NCBI RefSeq assembly: GCF_900103735.1
Contig: NZ_FMXE01000039.1
Location: 1-42,685, forward strand
DNA: 42,685 nt
From: Algoriphagus alkaliphilus
Lineage (GTDB): Bacteria; Bacteroidota; Bacteroidia; Cytophagales; Cyclobacteriaceae
Direction: 5' to 3'
Shown: piece after piece, positions 1-8,396 of the stretch
How the letters are laid out: every line of letters begins with the position of its first letter
How positions within the stretch are numbered: position 1 is the stretch's first letter
The notes under the pieces: model-generated
Databases searched by the model: none
Told to the model about the DNA's origin: nothing
Seen by the model: only the letters and a program-made list of their open reading frames with translations
Program-made: the position numbers and the translations under genes

Positions 1-237
1 TCCGCTTGGATAGTTGATCTTGGCCACTGCTAGCTGAGCAGTAGCCTCAGCCAATTCGATTCTGGTAAATCCAGTGGAGGTATCCTGGGAATCGGTTTTG
101 GTTTCAAACTTTTTGCACCAAGAATAAAAACTTACTTTTGAAATCCCCTCTCGATCCGCAAAAGCAGCTTTACTCAATCCGGATCGCTGCCATCTGTAAA
201 ACAGCTCATAGTAGGTTTCAATACTTGTCTTTTTCAT
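1..237 (-). CDS. tnpA: IS66-family accessory protein TnpA, partial at window edge
   Basis: Reading leftward from ATG at 237, 79 codons are open and run off the window. The N-terminus begins MKKTSIETYYELFYRW and contains SGLSKAAFADREGISKVSFY, a helix-turn-helix-like region, followed by a W-C-K-K basic stretch. It reaches a final I-N-Y-P-S-G, the pattern seen in IS66 TnpA accessory proteins (W..SG.SK...F....GI...F..W, then I.YP.G). In IS66 elements this gene precedes tnpB and the large tnpC; those would lie outside the window. It sits directly downstream of an HsdM fragment, so the element, or its decay, probably cut that gene. Family assignment is by pattern recognition; the element ends were not identified. 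Confidence 0.7.
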   Translation of the reverse strand, partial: MKKTSIETYYELFYRWQRSGLSKAAFADREGISKVSFYSWCKKFETKTDSQDTSTGFTRIELAEATAQLAVAKINYPSG

Positions 238-246
238 CCCGCAACT

Positions 247-408
247 TTAGCTCATAAAGCAAAGCACATCAAGATGTAGTTCCTCGGAGGGATACAGATA
301 TTTGAGAAAAAGAATCCAGGAAGTCTGCTCCACATAATCCAGTTCCGAGCCACAGCCCGCATCCTTGTGGAGTATATCGTCTACGTTTTTAAAAGTTTGT
401 TCGAACAT
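247..408 (-). pseudogene. hsdM: Type I restriction-modification methyltransferase HsdM, N-terminal fragment
   Basis: From ATG at 408 the first 38 residues read MFEQTFKNVDDILHKDAGCG and then SELDYVEQTSWILFLKYL, which is the conserved start of HsdM DNA adenine methyltransferases. Homology stops at about position 295; the frame then reads YPSEELHLDV and ends at 247. A full HsdM has about 500 residues, so the S-adenosylmethionine-binding and NPPY regions are absent. The break lies about 55 bases from the start of an IS66-type tnpA gene, which points to element insertion or deletion. No hsdS or hsdR is visible. The open frame upstream to 558 lacks HsdM similarity and is not taken as part of the gene. 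Confidence 0.75.
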
Positions 409-612
409 TGGGGGTACTAGTTTTTGGGAGGGATAAAGATAGGATTCTCGGGGGAAAATGGCGGATGAGGTTAGTGTAGAAAAGGGTAGACCCATATTAT
501 AAGTTGTCCCAATTCCGGTTTTCCCGAAATTACCGGGACAGGCATTGCAACAGTGCATTCATTGTTTGTTCTTCGCGGGCAAGGAAAATCTAGTTGTTAC
601 CAGCAGTTTTTG

Positions 613-1587
613 TTAACTATTATTCATTTTGTCTATCCAATTTTTAAAAGGTTCCCAGTGTCTTTCTACCCATTGAGATGTTAAAAAATAATCTTTAAAG
701 AATTTTTCATTCGCATAATAACGACTTCTACCATCAATACCGGTAATTTCTTTGTCAGAACTTCTTAATACTTCAAAGTTTTGGTCAAAAATATTTTTGG
801 AATATTCTTTGTTTTGAAGATTTTCAATTTCGTTTTGAGATACTAAATTCTGTTCAAACAATTTTCTCATATTGTATTGGACAAATTGTCCAATTTTCAT
901 ACCGTCTACAGTTGTCTTGATGTTTATTGTAGATTTTTTGTTTTGCTTTTTACTTTCTGTTTTTATGTTGACTCTCTTGTCCAATTGCAAAAGTTTAATG
1001 CTTCTAATAAACAATTCCGATGTGTCGTTGTCTTCGTTAATGTTATTTAATAATGGGTCAACAATAGAACTAAAAAATGATTCATTACTTATAAAGTTTA
1101 CAGAAATCATTTCATCATTAATCAATTTATTTGCCTCTTCAATAAGTTCACGGATTGGTTTCTCCGTTGCTGGATTAGCTTTAGGTGTAATAAAAATAGC
1201 GCTAAACTTATTAAAGTCATTAAAATATGTTTGCAAAACAAATATTGTCCTAAATATTTTTTTTAAAACTACATTTTCTGTGTCAGCATAATTTAGCCCA
1301 GCGTAATGAAAAGCAATGTCGATTCCAAAAACAGATTTTTCAGTTGTATTTAAGCCAATTACGTCAATTTCAGCTTGCTTAATAAGTTGGTTATACGTAT
1401 TGTTTTTAAAAATTTCGCTGAACAACGGGGACGATTTTATTTTATCAAAAAGTTTCCTAGATTTTTCCTCTTCGTATTCAGTTATTTTCCATTTACTACT
1501 CGTTTTCCAATTTGTCTGTACAATTCTACAGTCTTCAACGTGCTTCAAATAACTTGCTATTAAATTTTCTCCTATTTCTATTTTCAT
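613..1587 (-). CDS. Hypothetical protein with possible PD-(D/E)XK nuclease-like core
   Basis: A 324-residue protein of unknown function, starting MKIEIGENLIASYLKHVEDC. Residues about 72-97 read QAEIDVIGL, then a short loop, then VFGIDIAFHYAGLNY. This acidic beta-strand pair (E-x-D ... D-I-A) is reminiscent of PD-(D/E)XK nucleases, but the catalytic lysine is not evident, so this is only a suggestion. The middle (about 200-230) is rich in Lys and Asn. The C-terminus has a distinct block, RSRYYANEKFFKDYFLTSQW, then VERHWEPFKNWI. No signal peptide or membrane segment is visible. Base composition is clearly more AT-rich than the neighbouring core genes, and the gene lies between an HsdM fragment and a broken RhuM gene, consistent with horizontally acquired accessory DNA. 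Confidence 0.5.
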   Translation of the reverse strand: MKIEIGENLIASYLKHVEDCRIVQTNWKTSSKWKITEYEEEKSRKLFDKIKSSPLFSEIFKNNTYNQLIKQAEIDVIGLNTTEKSVFGIDIAFHYAGLNYADTENVVLKKIFRTIFVLQTYFNDFNKFSAIFITPKANPATEKPIRELIEEANKLINDEMISVNFISNESFFSSIVDPLLNNINEDNDTSELFIRSIKLLQLDKRVNIKTESKKQNKKSTINIKTTVDGMKIGQFVQYNMRKLFEQNLVSQNEIENLQNKEYSKNIFDQNFEVLRSSDKEITGIDGRSRYYANEKFFKDYFLTSQWVERHWEPFKNWIDKMNNS

Positions 1588-1732
1588 TGTTGGGTTGCGC
1601 TGTGCGTTTTAAAATTGCTGCCAACTCGTCTATTCATAGTACCTATCGTGCATCTATTTCTTTATTTGTCTGCATTAGTGCAACTTTTGACGAATTTCCT
1701 ATCTCAATAACAGCCTAAATCCTTCTTTTCAC

Positions 1733-1752
1733 AATACCCAGTACTGGGTATT
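1733..1752. promoter_or_regulatory. Perfect 20-bp palindrome, operator-like
   Basis: The sequence AATACCCAGTACTGGGTATT is its own reverse complement. A symmetric AT/GC site of this length is typical of binding sites for dimeric helix-turn-helix repressors. It lies in decayed DNA between the 324-residue gene (start at 1587, reading away) and the RhuM remnant. No regulator gene is nearby, so it may be a leftover operator. Function is inferred from symmetry only. Confidence 0.35.
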
Positions 1753-1931
1753 TTTTGAGGTTTTTGGAAAAAAAACGGAAGGTTCTCTCCCTCGGCTCTT
1801 TAGTTTGGGCTTCGATATACGCTACTATCGTAGCTCCAGTGCTCAGCCTGACAATTGGGCTTTTGTCTCAGACTTGGACCCAGAATAAGCTTCAATTCTT
1901 TGGCTTCCTCAGTTTATTAATGTCGGCTGCG

Positions 1932-2235
1932 TGCCTTGTGGTGATTTGACCCGATAACCAACAGAGATTATAACATCAAGATTATAGTGGTCGATTTCCC
2001 GTTCCACTTCTCGCGACCCTTCCAGTTGAACTGTCCGGAATTTCCGGACAGTTCAACTTTTGTCCAATTCTCCTTCCCGAAAGACATTGCCGAGATGTTC
2101 ACTGATGGTCAGCTTGTCCTTACCAAACAAAGCCCCCATATGTGCCTGAGTCAGCCAAACGGTTTCTTCCTCCAGGCGCACATCGATTTTTATGTTTCCG
2201 TCATGGATTTGGTAGATCAGGATGTCGCTGTTCAT
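1932..2235 (-). pseudogene. rhuM: RhuM-family protein, broken by an in-frame stop and truncated
   Basis: From ATG at 2235 the frame reads MNSDILIYQIHDGNIKIDVR and continues with E-E-T-V-W-L-T-Q-A, the hallmark of the RhuM family (virulence protein RhuM; Bacteroidota homologues often sit near restriction or toxin loci). It stops at LDKS (stop at 2053-2055). The same frame then continues with TVRKFRTVQLEGSREVEREI and HYNLDVIISVGYRVKS, which is the next conserved RhuM block, before ending at about 1932. Intact RhuM proteins have about 300 residues, so at least half the gene is missing. The in-frame stop sits at the edge of a perfect inverted repeat (2024-2058). Confidence 0.75.
2024..2058. repeat. 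Perfect inverted repeat, 16-bp arms with 3-nt loop
   Basis: AGTTGAACTGTCCGGA (2024-2039) is exactly complementary to 2043-2058, with ATT between. It overlaps the internal stop of the RhuM remnant and encodes the S-stop-T-V-R-K-F-R-T-V-Q-L stretch on the minus strand. As this block is protein-coding in RhuM homologues, the palindrome is partly a coding coincidence and partly sharpened here. A hairpin in DNA or RNA is possible. Confidence 0.7.
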
Positions 2236-2717
2236 ATTGGATTCAGTTACAATGGCTTTTGAAAATCTTTATTGCCACTTGGATATTTTTAGTGCAAATT
2301 TGAGAGAAGACTTTGGCTTGGATTATAATAATCTATCTTCTAAAGATAGCGTTTGAACTGAATTATCCCCGTTTTGGGGAGGATATTTTTTGAATTTCGA
2401 AACACGATTTATGAAGTAAGAAGTTTCCACACTTTGACCTCATTTATAGGTGGAGGAGTTGCCTCACAAGATCTTTTAGCTTCAAATTTGCCAGTCAAAG
2501 TTCGAATCTTGCAAAATTAGGAGGGAGTCGCGCCTAAAGCACTTCTACCCTTAATTTTTGAACTTGGGCGTTGACTAGAAAATTATTTGGACTGAAAGAT
2601 CTATTTAGGCAATTCCCCCTTTTCAAAGGGGTTGGGGGATTTTTAAACAAAAAAGGAACAGGCTCTCGCCCATTCCTCTTTACCAATAACTCAATAACCA
2701 ATAACTATTTCCCCTCT
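2236..2717. other. Gene-free stretch between RhuM remnant and GGT gene
   Basis: No reading frame with recognisable homology was found on either strand. The sequence is mixed low-complexity and AT-rich. A short pyrimidine/purine inverted stretch near 2610-2640 (CCCCCTTTTCAAAGGGG core) could act as a weak hairpin downstream of the GGT gene. Nothing else was identified. Confidence 0.4.
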
Positions 2718-4586
2718 TTACCAAGCAATCCCGTAATCATCTCCGTAATTACTGGCGGCGCCCCAGAGGGTGCCGTGCTTCCAGTCCAGCCAGATGGCGG
2801 TGATTGGGCCTGAGGTCTTGGTCCAGAAGTCCATCACATAGCCCCGCTTAAGTAAGTCCTTGCGAACCCAGTCGGGGGTATCATTGCGCAAAGTAATCGC
2901 TCCCGGCTTGATCTCATGATCTCCGAAGCTGCTCTGCATCTGATAGGAATTGAAGTTTGGGGCTTCGGCAGCTTCCTGCACATTCATATCAAATTCGACT
3001 ACATTGAGGAAAAACTGAAGTAGATTTTGGTCTTGAGAATCTCCGCCCTGCACGGCAAAAGCTAACATCGGTTTGCCATCTTTCAAGGCTAAACTAGGTG
3101 TCAGGGTTACCCTTGGTCGTTTTCCGGGTTCGGGAAGGTTGTAAGGGTTCAGATTTTCATCCAGAACAAAACTTTGCATCCGTTGCGAAAGTCCCACACC
3201 GGAATTTCCGGCGATCACCGCAGGGATCCAGCCCCCGCTTGGGGTTACTGAAACCACCCAACCTTCTGCATCTGCGGCCTCTACTGAAGTAGTTCCACTT
3301 TGGAAGTCTGCCAGGAATTTTTCATCCACCAGCGAATTGATTTCGGATGGGTCCAGCATGGCAAGTGCCTTTTGATTCTTTTTCAATAATTCCATGTAAG
3401 GGTTCGTACCTCCCTGAAAAGGGTAGGGATCCCCGGGTCCAAGCTTCGGATCATTGACGTGTCCGATCAGCTTTGCGCGTTCCTTTGCATATTCTTTGGA
3501 GAGTAAACCTTTCATCGGTGACTTGACAAAAGCCGGATCGCCGTAATAAAAATCACGGTCTGCAAAAGCTAAGCTCATCGCTTGATAGACGGTGTTGATG
3601 TAGTTGGCGGAGTTATACCCCATTGACTTGAGGTCAAAGTTTTCCAGGATGTTCAGTGATTGAAGCAAAGCAGGTCCTTGTGTCCATTCCTGCAGTTTGT
3701 AGACATCGATGCCCCGGTAATTTACGTGAAGAGGTTCCTCAATTTTTACTTTCCAATTGGCAAGGTCTGCTTCAGTGAACAGTCCGCCCTGCTCTCTGGT
3801 ACCACGGACGATTTCTTTGGCGATGTCTCCTTTATAAAATCGGTCATAGGCAGCGTAGATGGCTTCCTTTCTGGTTTTTCCTGCTTTTAGCGCTGACTTT
3901 TCAGCTTCGACCATTTTGGATAAAGTCTGGTACAAATCCTCCTGAACGAAGATTTCCCCCGCTTCGGGTGCTTCTCGTTTTTCTCCCGGATGGGTAAGGA
4001 AAACTTTTTTGGAATAAGGCCATTCCTTGATTTGTGCCTTTCCCTTTTCAATATTATCTGCGGTCTGAGCTTCGATCGGATAGCCTTTGGTTAAGTCCAT
4101 AGCCGGACGGAGGATTTGCTCCAACTTCATCGTGCCATATTCAGCCAGCATGGTCATGATTCCGCCCGGAGTGCCGGGAGTCGTTGCGGCCAAAGGACCG
4201 TATTGCGGAGGATAATCCATGCCTTGAGACTTGTAGAATTCCACTGTGGCACCTGTCGGGGCATAACCAAGTGCATTGATGGCAATTACTTTTTTTGTGT
4301 TGGGATTGTATATTAAAGCCTGAGTTTCTCCGCCCCATGACAGGACGTCCCACATGGTGGAAGTGGCCGCTATCATCGCACAGGCTGCATCGACGGCATT
4401 TCCTCCTTGCAGGAAAATCGCCGCTCCTGCAGTGGCCGCAAGTGGTTTTCCGGTGATAGCAACCCAGTTTTTCCCATGTAAAATGGGGCGCTGATTAGGG
4501 GTAGTGCCGGCCCCATGTCCAGGTAGCCCTTGGGAGAAAGAGGAGTGGGTGAGGAGGAGGAGGGCTAGTAGTAAAAGGTTTTTCAT
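2718..4586 (-). CDS. ggt: Gamma-glutamyltransferase family protein, exported
   Basis: A 622-residue Ntn-hydrolase of the gamma-glutamyltranspeptidase family, which hydrolyses or transfers gamma-glutamyl groups (for example from glutathione) in the periplasm. A signal peptide is clear: MKNLLLLALLLLTHSSFSQG. Family features are KPLAATAGAAIFLQGGNAVD (residues about 47-66), AATTPGTPGG (about 134), and the large/small subunit cleavage region SGTTSVEAADAEGWVVSVTP, in which a Thr of the TT pair is the expected catalytic nucleophile after self-cleavage. The common TTH is replaced by TTS here, so this belongs to a divergent branch and substrate use is open. Length fits a complete gene. It stands alone, with repeat-rich DNA upstream. 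The start at 4586 gives the signal peptide. Confidence 0.88.
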   Translation of the reverse strand: MKNLLLLALLLLTHSSFSQGLPGHGAGTTPNQRPILHGKNWVAITGKPLAATAGAAIFLQGGNAVDAACAMIAATSTMWDVLSWGGETQALIYNPNTKKVIAINALGYAPTGATVEFYKSQGMDYPPQYGPLAATTPGTPGGIMTMLAEYGTMKLEQILRPAMDLTKGYPIEAQTADNIEKGKAQIKEWPYSKKVFLTHPGEKREAPEAGEIFVQEDLYQTLSKMVEAEKSALKAGKTRKEAIYAAYDRFYKGDIAKEIVRGTREQGGLFTEADLANWKVKIEEPLHVNYRGIDVYKLQEWTQGPALLQSLNILENFDLKSMGYNSANYINTVYQAMSLAFADRDFYYGDPAFVKSPMKGLLSKEYAKERAKLIGHVNDPKLGPGDPYPFQGGTNPYMELLKKNQKALAMLDPSEINSLVDEKFLADFQSGTTSVEAADAEGWVVSVTPSGGWIPAVIAGNSGVGLSQRMQSFVLDENLNPYNLPEPGKRPRVTLTPSLALKDGKPMLAFAVQGGDSQDQNLLQFFLNVVEFDMNVQEAAEAPNFNSYQMQSSFGDHEIKPGAITLRNDTPDWVRKDLLKRGYVMDFWTKTSGPITAIWLDWKHGTLWGAASNYGDDYGIAW

Positions 4587-4602
4587 ATTGGTTTGGGTGA
4601 CT

Positions 4603-4692
4603 GATTTCGGATTTCGGAAGTCGGATTTCGGATGTCGGGTGACCGATGTTGGATGACCGATGTCGGATGTCGAGTGACCGATGTTTGATGTG
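4603..4692. repeat. Imperfect short tandem repeat in the GGT upstream region
   Basis: Degenerate repetitions of a GGATTTCGGATGTCGG / GTGACCGATGT type unit fill about 90 bases just upstream of the GGT gene. An inverted counterpart (CATCGGTCATCTGTCATCGG, about 4776-4795) lies about 100 bases further on, so the two could pair in a long stem. Similar purine-rich low-complexity tracts occur at 11366-11391 and 11465-11490 in this window, suggesting a recurring class of intergenic repeats. Confidence 0.55.
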
Positions 4693-4843
4693 ATTTAATC
4701 TTTTGGGTTTAACAATATCATCATTTTAATAATGTATCTATTTTAATTACAGGAAGGAGATTGGATTTGGGCTTCATCGGTCATCTGTCATCGGACATCA
4801 AACCTGTAGAGAAATGAAAATGAGCCATAACTTAGCAACCCCC

Positions 4844-5896
4844 TCAATCACCCTCATCCAACAGCTGATTCATGATAGGAACAAAACCCGGGAACCTGGA
4901 ATTATAATTTGTGAAGAGTTGGAAAATGGATCCATTCTTTTTCAAATCCATCTCATTTTCTTCCACAAAGGCTTGCATTTCGGCAGCCTTTTCTCCGAAA
5001 ATTTTAAATAGTTCTTTCCGCTTTTTTGGAACTTCAAAGAGATCTTTTCCTTTCAGGTAGTAATACACATTTCGCTTAATGATCTGATCGTTTCGATTCC
5101 CTACCATCAAGGCGGTATTGTAGTTGGATTCTTTGAAAATTGCTTTGGTTCTTCGCATCAAAGGTAAATCTCCTTCTACCAATACCTCGAAAAAACCGGA
5201 AATGGGTACATTGTCTTCTTTGAAATCCATACCGTTTACAAAGTATCGGGGCACTTTGTAGCTGCTGTCCATCCAGACTATATTCTGAATTCTTTGTCCG
5301 GCCATGGTGGAAACCAGATTGTTTTCCGGCTCCATCAATTCGAATGTATTGGAATTGATGTTGTATCGAACTCGAAATCCTTCCAAGACAGTTTGATCTC
5401 GGTAGAGTAGGATAGAGGCCACATTCCATTTGTTGTCGAGGTAGAAATTTCCCTCCAGTTTTTTGGGTTCGGGAGCAATTCCATAAACCGTATTTCCAAT
5501 GAAGTTTGGTCGCTCCACCAGCAGTCGGCTGACATTGGTGGCACGAATGGTTTTTTGCAAGGCAGCACCCGTGCCTTCACTTCCAAATCTGACCAAGTAG
5601 ATGTTTCCAAGGTTTAGGTCACCTTTGAGTTGAATTACTTGCTCATAGGTATTATAACCGGGCAGGGTGATGGCGAGATTATACTTTTGAGAAAGGATAT
5701 TTTCTATCAGAAAATATCCTGCTCCGTTGCTCAAGTCACCATAGTCCGTGTTTCGAAGTGTGGCTGATGCTCCCTCTATATATTCCCTCGTGTCAAAATC
5801 CATGACCCTTCCACTTAGGCTGAAATTTTGACCAAAACCCAAAAATGGAAGTAAAATGGTCAAGCAAAGGAAATAGATTTTTCGTAGTTCGATCAT
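4844..5896 (-). CDS. Exported carboxypeptidase-regulatory-like domain protein
   Basis: A 350-residue protein with an N-terminal signal peptide (MIELRKIYFLCLTILLPFLG, then FGQ) followed by SLSGRVMDFDTREYIEGASA and further beta strands, with GYFLIENILS. This is the CarboxypepD_reg-like (DUF4480-type) beta-sandwich common at the start of Bacteroidota surface proteins. The remaining residues about 110-350 match no domain I can name; they are beta-rich to about 290, then helical and charged (KKRKELFKIFGEKAAEMQAF). There is no TonB plug or barrel, so this is not a SusC-like receptor. It is probably envelope-located. It is a single gene with a start at 5896 chosen by the signal peptide. Function is unknown. 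Confidence 0.65.
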   Translation of the reverse strand: MIELRKIYFLCLTILLPFLGFGQNFSLSGRVMDFDTREYIEGASATLRNTDYGDLSNGAGYFLIENILSQKYNLAITLPGYNTYEQVIQLKGDLNLGNIYLVRFGSEGTGAALQKTIRATNVSRLLVERPNFIGNTVYGIAPEPKKLEGNFYLDNKWNVASILLYRDQTVLEGFRVRYNINSNTFELMEPENNLVSTMAGQRIQNIVWMDSSYKVPRYFVNGMDFKEDNVPISGFFEVLVEGDLPLMRRTKAIFKESNYNTALMVGNRNDQIIKRNVYYYLKGKDLFEVPKKRKELFKIFGEKAAEMQAFVEENEMDLKKNGSIFQLFTNYNSRFPGFVPIMNQLLDEGD

Positions 5897-6082
5897 TTCT
5901 CAAATTACATTGAATGATAAAGTAATATAGTCCAAACTTAGAATTGATGCTAAATGATATGAGTTTGGCTGGTTTGAATTTTTAACAGAAGGTTAAGGAT
6001 TGGCTTTGTATTGTTTAACACCGTATATTTGAAAGGGTCGGTTTTGTTTAGACCTTATTTATTTCTTTAAATCACCAATAAT

Positions 6083-7489
6083 TTGAGTTTTATTAATTTC
6101 AATTTTGAGCCTTCACTACAGGAAGGTCTCGATGCCATGGGTTTTGATCGCCCGACTCCAATTCAGGAAATGGCAATTCCGGTAATCATGCAAGGCAAAG
6201 ATTTGATTGCCTGCGCTCAAACCGGCACAGGAAAAACCGCAGCGTTTGTACTTCCTATTCTCAACAAAATATCCAAGTCAGGTTCAAATAAACTGAATAC
6301 CTTGATTTTGGCACCTACCCGTGAACTTGCAATTCAGATTGATCAGCAGATTCAGGGTTTTTCTTACTTTTTAGGAGTGAGTTCGGTGCCAATCTATGGT
6401 GGAGGCGATGGGATTGTGTGGGAACAACAAAAGAAGGCTCTGGAGACCGGAGCAGAAATCGTGGTGGCTACACCGGGTCGCTTGATAGCATTGCTGGCAG
6501 GAGGGAAAATGGACCTAAGCACATTAGAGCATTTGGTCTTGGACGAAGCTGATCGAATGATGGATATGGGTTTTTCGGATGATATCCTTAAGATCGTCAA
6601 CTACCTGCCTCAGAAACGCCAAACAGTTCTTTTCTCGGCTACCATGCCTCCAAAGATCAGACAGTTCAGTATGAAATTTCTGCATAATCCCGAGGAAATT
6701 TCGCTCTCAATAGGGAAAACTGCCGAAGGGGTGACACAATCGATGTACTCTGTTTACGATGGCCAAAAAGAAGAATTGGTACGTCATATTCTTTCTCAGA
6801 AGGCCTACGAATCGGTAATCATTTTCGCCTCGACCAAAGACAAAGTGAAAGCGCTTTACAAAGTACTCAGAAAAGAATTTGACATTGAGGCTTTCCACTC
6901 GGATCTCGAGCAGTTGGAGCGGGAGAAGATCATGTCAAACTTCAAAAATAAGGCAGTGAAAATCCTGATCGGTACAGATATCATATCCCGTGGAATTGAT
7001 GTGGTGGGGATTGAGTTAATTATCAACTATGATACTCCAAGTGATCCGGAAGATTATGTTCACCGGGTAGGGCGTACGGCAAGAGCGGATAAGGAAGGCG
7101 AAGCCATTACATTTGTCAATCCAAAAGATCAGCACAAGTTTGTGCGAATTGAAAGCCTAATCGGAATGGAGATCACCAGAAATCCAATGCCAGAAGGCTT
7201 TGAAAGAGGTCCAGAATACTTGGGAGAAAAGGCGAAATCCTCAGGATTTTCATCAGGAGGAGATGGCAAGTCAAAAAACAAAAAGAAGAAAAAGCCGGGA
7301 AATAAACCTGCGGGTGAAAAAAGAAATTCAGAATCAGGTTTCAAGCCTAGGGCAGATTTTAAAAATGCTCCGCCAGCTCATAAACAAGAAGCACCGAAAC
7401 AAGAAGCTAAAAAAACTGAGCCCTCGGATACTCCAAAATCGGAAACGCCGAGTAAGTACGGACAGCGAAAAAATGTGATTGACTCCTGA
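6083..7489 (+). CDS. DEAD-box ATP-dependent RNA helicase (RhlE-like)
   Basis: A 468-residue RNA helicase. All core motifs are present: Q motif (RPTPIQ, 23-28), motif I AQTGTGKT (45-52), Ia PTRELA (78-83), Ib TPGR, II DEAD (154-157), III SAT (185-187), and in the second RecA domain GTDIISRGID and HRVGRTAR. After about residue 375 comes a basic low-complexity tail (KSKNKKKKKPGNK and Pro/Lys/Glu-rich repeats), typical of RNA-binding extensions. It likely remodels structured RNA during ribosome assembly or cold adaptation. No ATG lies near the conserved N-terminus MSFINFNFEP, so the TTG at 6083 is taken as the start. A hairpin follows the gene. Confidence 0.93.
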   Translation: MSFINFNFEPSLQEGLDAMGFDRPTPIQEMAIPVIMQGKDLIACAQTGTGKTAAFVLPILNKISKSGSNKLNTLILAPTRELAIQIDQQIQGFSYFLGVSSVPIYGGGDGIVWEQQKKALETGAEIVVATPGRLIALLAGGKMDLSTLEHLVLDEADRMMDMGFSDDILKIVNYLPQKRQTVLFSATMPPKIRQFSMKFLHNPEEISLSIGKTAEGVTQSMYSVYDGQKEELVRHILSQKAYESVIIFASTKDKVKALYKVLRKEFDIEAFHSDLEQLEREKIMSNFKNKAVKILIGTDIISRGIDVVGIELIINYDTPSDPEDYVHRVGRTARADKEGEAITFVNPKDQHKFVRIESLIGMEITRNPMPEGFERGPEYLGEKAKSSGFSSGGDGKSKNKKKKKPGNKPAGEKRNSESGFKPRADFKNAPPAHKQEAPKQEAKKTEPSDTPKSETPSKYGQRKNVIDS

Positions 7490-7517
7490 TTTTCAGGGGA
7501 TTGTTTTGGTTTTTATG

Positions 7518-7550
7518 AAGTACTTCAGGTAACTTGAAGTACTTTTCATT
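7518..7550 (+). terminator. Probable intrinsic terminator after the helicase gene
   Basis: AAGTACTTCA (7518-7527) pairs perfectly with 7535-7544 across a 7-nt loop, followed by TTCATTTTT. The stem is AT-rich, so strength may be modest. It lies between the helicase stop (7489) and the next gene (7566). Confidence 0.55.
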
Positions 7551-7565
7551 TTTAACCAAAGCGCT

Positions 7566-8396
7566 ATGCAAACCATCAAATTCAGATCAAGGGGCCCCTA
7601 TGTCTCTTATCTTCAGGAACTACTCGGGAAATTAGGCTATCAAATTTCTGCCACCGGTTACTTTGGCAATCTTACGGACGCAGCAGTAAGGGATTTCCAG
7701 AAAAAAAACAACTTAGTAGAAGACGGCGAAGTCGGTATCAAATCTTGGACAGTTTTGATTGACAAAACCAGACCAGCCCAAACCCTCAGTGACAAATTTT
7801 TGGGTGAACAAGACTTAAGAGATTTTGCTCAAAAGCACAATCTGGAGCTTGCAGCAGTAAAGGCAGTAAATGAAGTAGAAAGTAGTGGCAAAGGCTTTTT
7901 CGTAGACGGCCGGCCAAAAATCCTTTTTGAAGGACATATCTTTTGGAGACAGCTTCAGGAAAGAGGCCTCAACCCGAGTACCCTGTCCAATGCTTCGAAT
8001 GAGGATGTGCTGTATTCCAGATGGACCAAGTCGCACTATCTTGGTGGTACAAGAGAATATGATCGGCTGGAAAAGGCTTCCAAGCTTTTGCCAGATCCCA
8101 AAGTAAAAGAGGCCGCATTGGCCTCTGCGTCTTGGGGTAGTTATCAGATTATGGGTTTTCATGCCAAAAAGTTGGGATACGATTCAACACAAACTTTCGT
8201 TGACCAAATGTACATTCACGAACGATATCAACTGGAAGCCTTCGGCAGATATATTGCTGCATACGGTTGCATCAACCACTTACGTTCAAAGAATTGGGCT
8301 GCTTTTGCCAAATGCTACAACGGGCCAAGCTATGCTCAAAATAAATACGATATAAAAATGGCTCAAGCCTATCAAAAACACTTAAACCATCAATGA
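7566..8396 (+). CDS. Peptidoglycan-binding N-acetylmuramidase (DUF3380 type)
   Basis: A 276-residue protein with two modules. Residues about 1-65 form a PG_binding_1 domain (KFRSRGPYVSYLQELLGKLG ... AAVRDFQKKNNL ... DGEVGIKSW). Residues about 85-275 match the N-acetylmuramidase domain DUF3380, with VNEVESSGKGF containing the likely catalytic Glu, then KILFEGHIFWRQL, ASASWGSYQIMGFH and AAFAKCYNGPSYAQNKYD. Such enzymes cleave the MurNAc-GlcNAc bond and are often phage endolysin-like. There is no signal peptide, so export would need holin-like or other help, or the protein may derive from a prophage-type lysis module. The stop overlaps the next gene's ATG (ATGA at 8393-8396), suggesting translational coupling. 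Confidence 0.85.
   Translation: MQTIKFRSRGPYVSYLQELLGKLGYQISATGYFGNLTDAAVRDFQKKNNLVEDGEVGIKSWTVLIDKTRPAQTLSDKFLGEQDLRDFAQKHNLELAAVKAVNEVESSGKGFFVDGRPKILFEGHIFWRQLQERGLNPSTLSNASNEDVLYSRWTKSHYLGGTREYDRLEKASKLLPDPKVKEAALASASWGSYQIMGFHAKKLGYDSTQTFVDQMYIHERYQLEAFGRYIAAYGCINHLRSKNWAAFAKCYNGPSYAQNKYDIKMAQAYQKHLNHQ

Noticed and set aside
872..1718. Several plus-strand open frames with hydrophobic translations
   Set aside because: They lie opposite the 324-residue AT-rich minus-strand gene or its flank. Their Phe/Leu/Ser-rich content is what antisense of AT-rich coding DNA gives, and no homology was recognised.
4603..4692. Possible CRISPR array because of the short repeated units
   Set aside because: Units are degenerate, tandem without unique spacers of constant length, and no cas gene is present.
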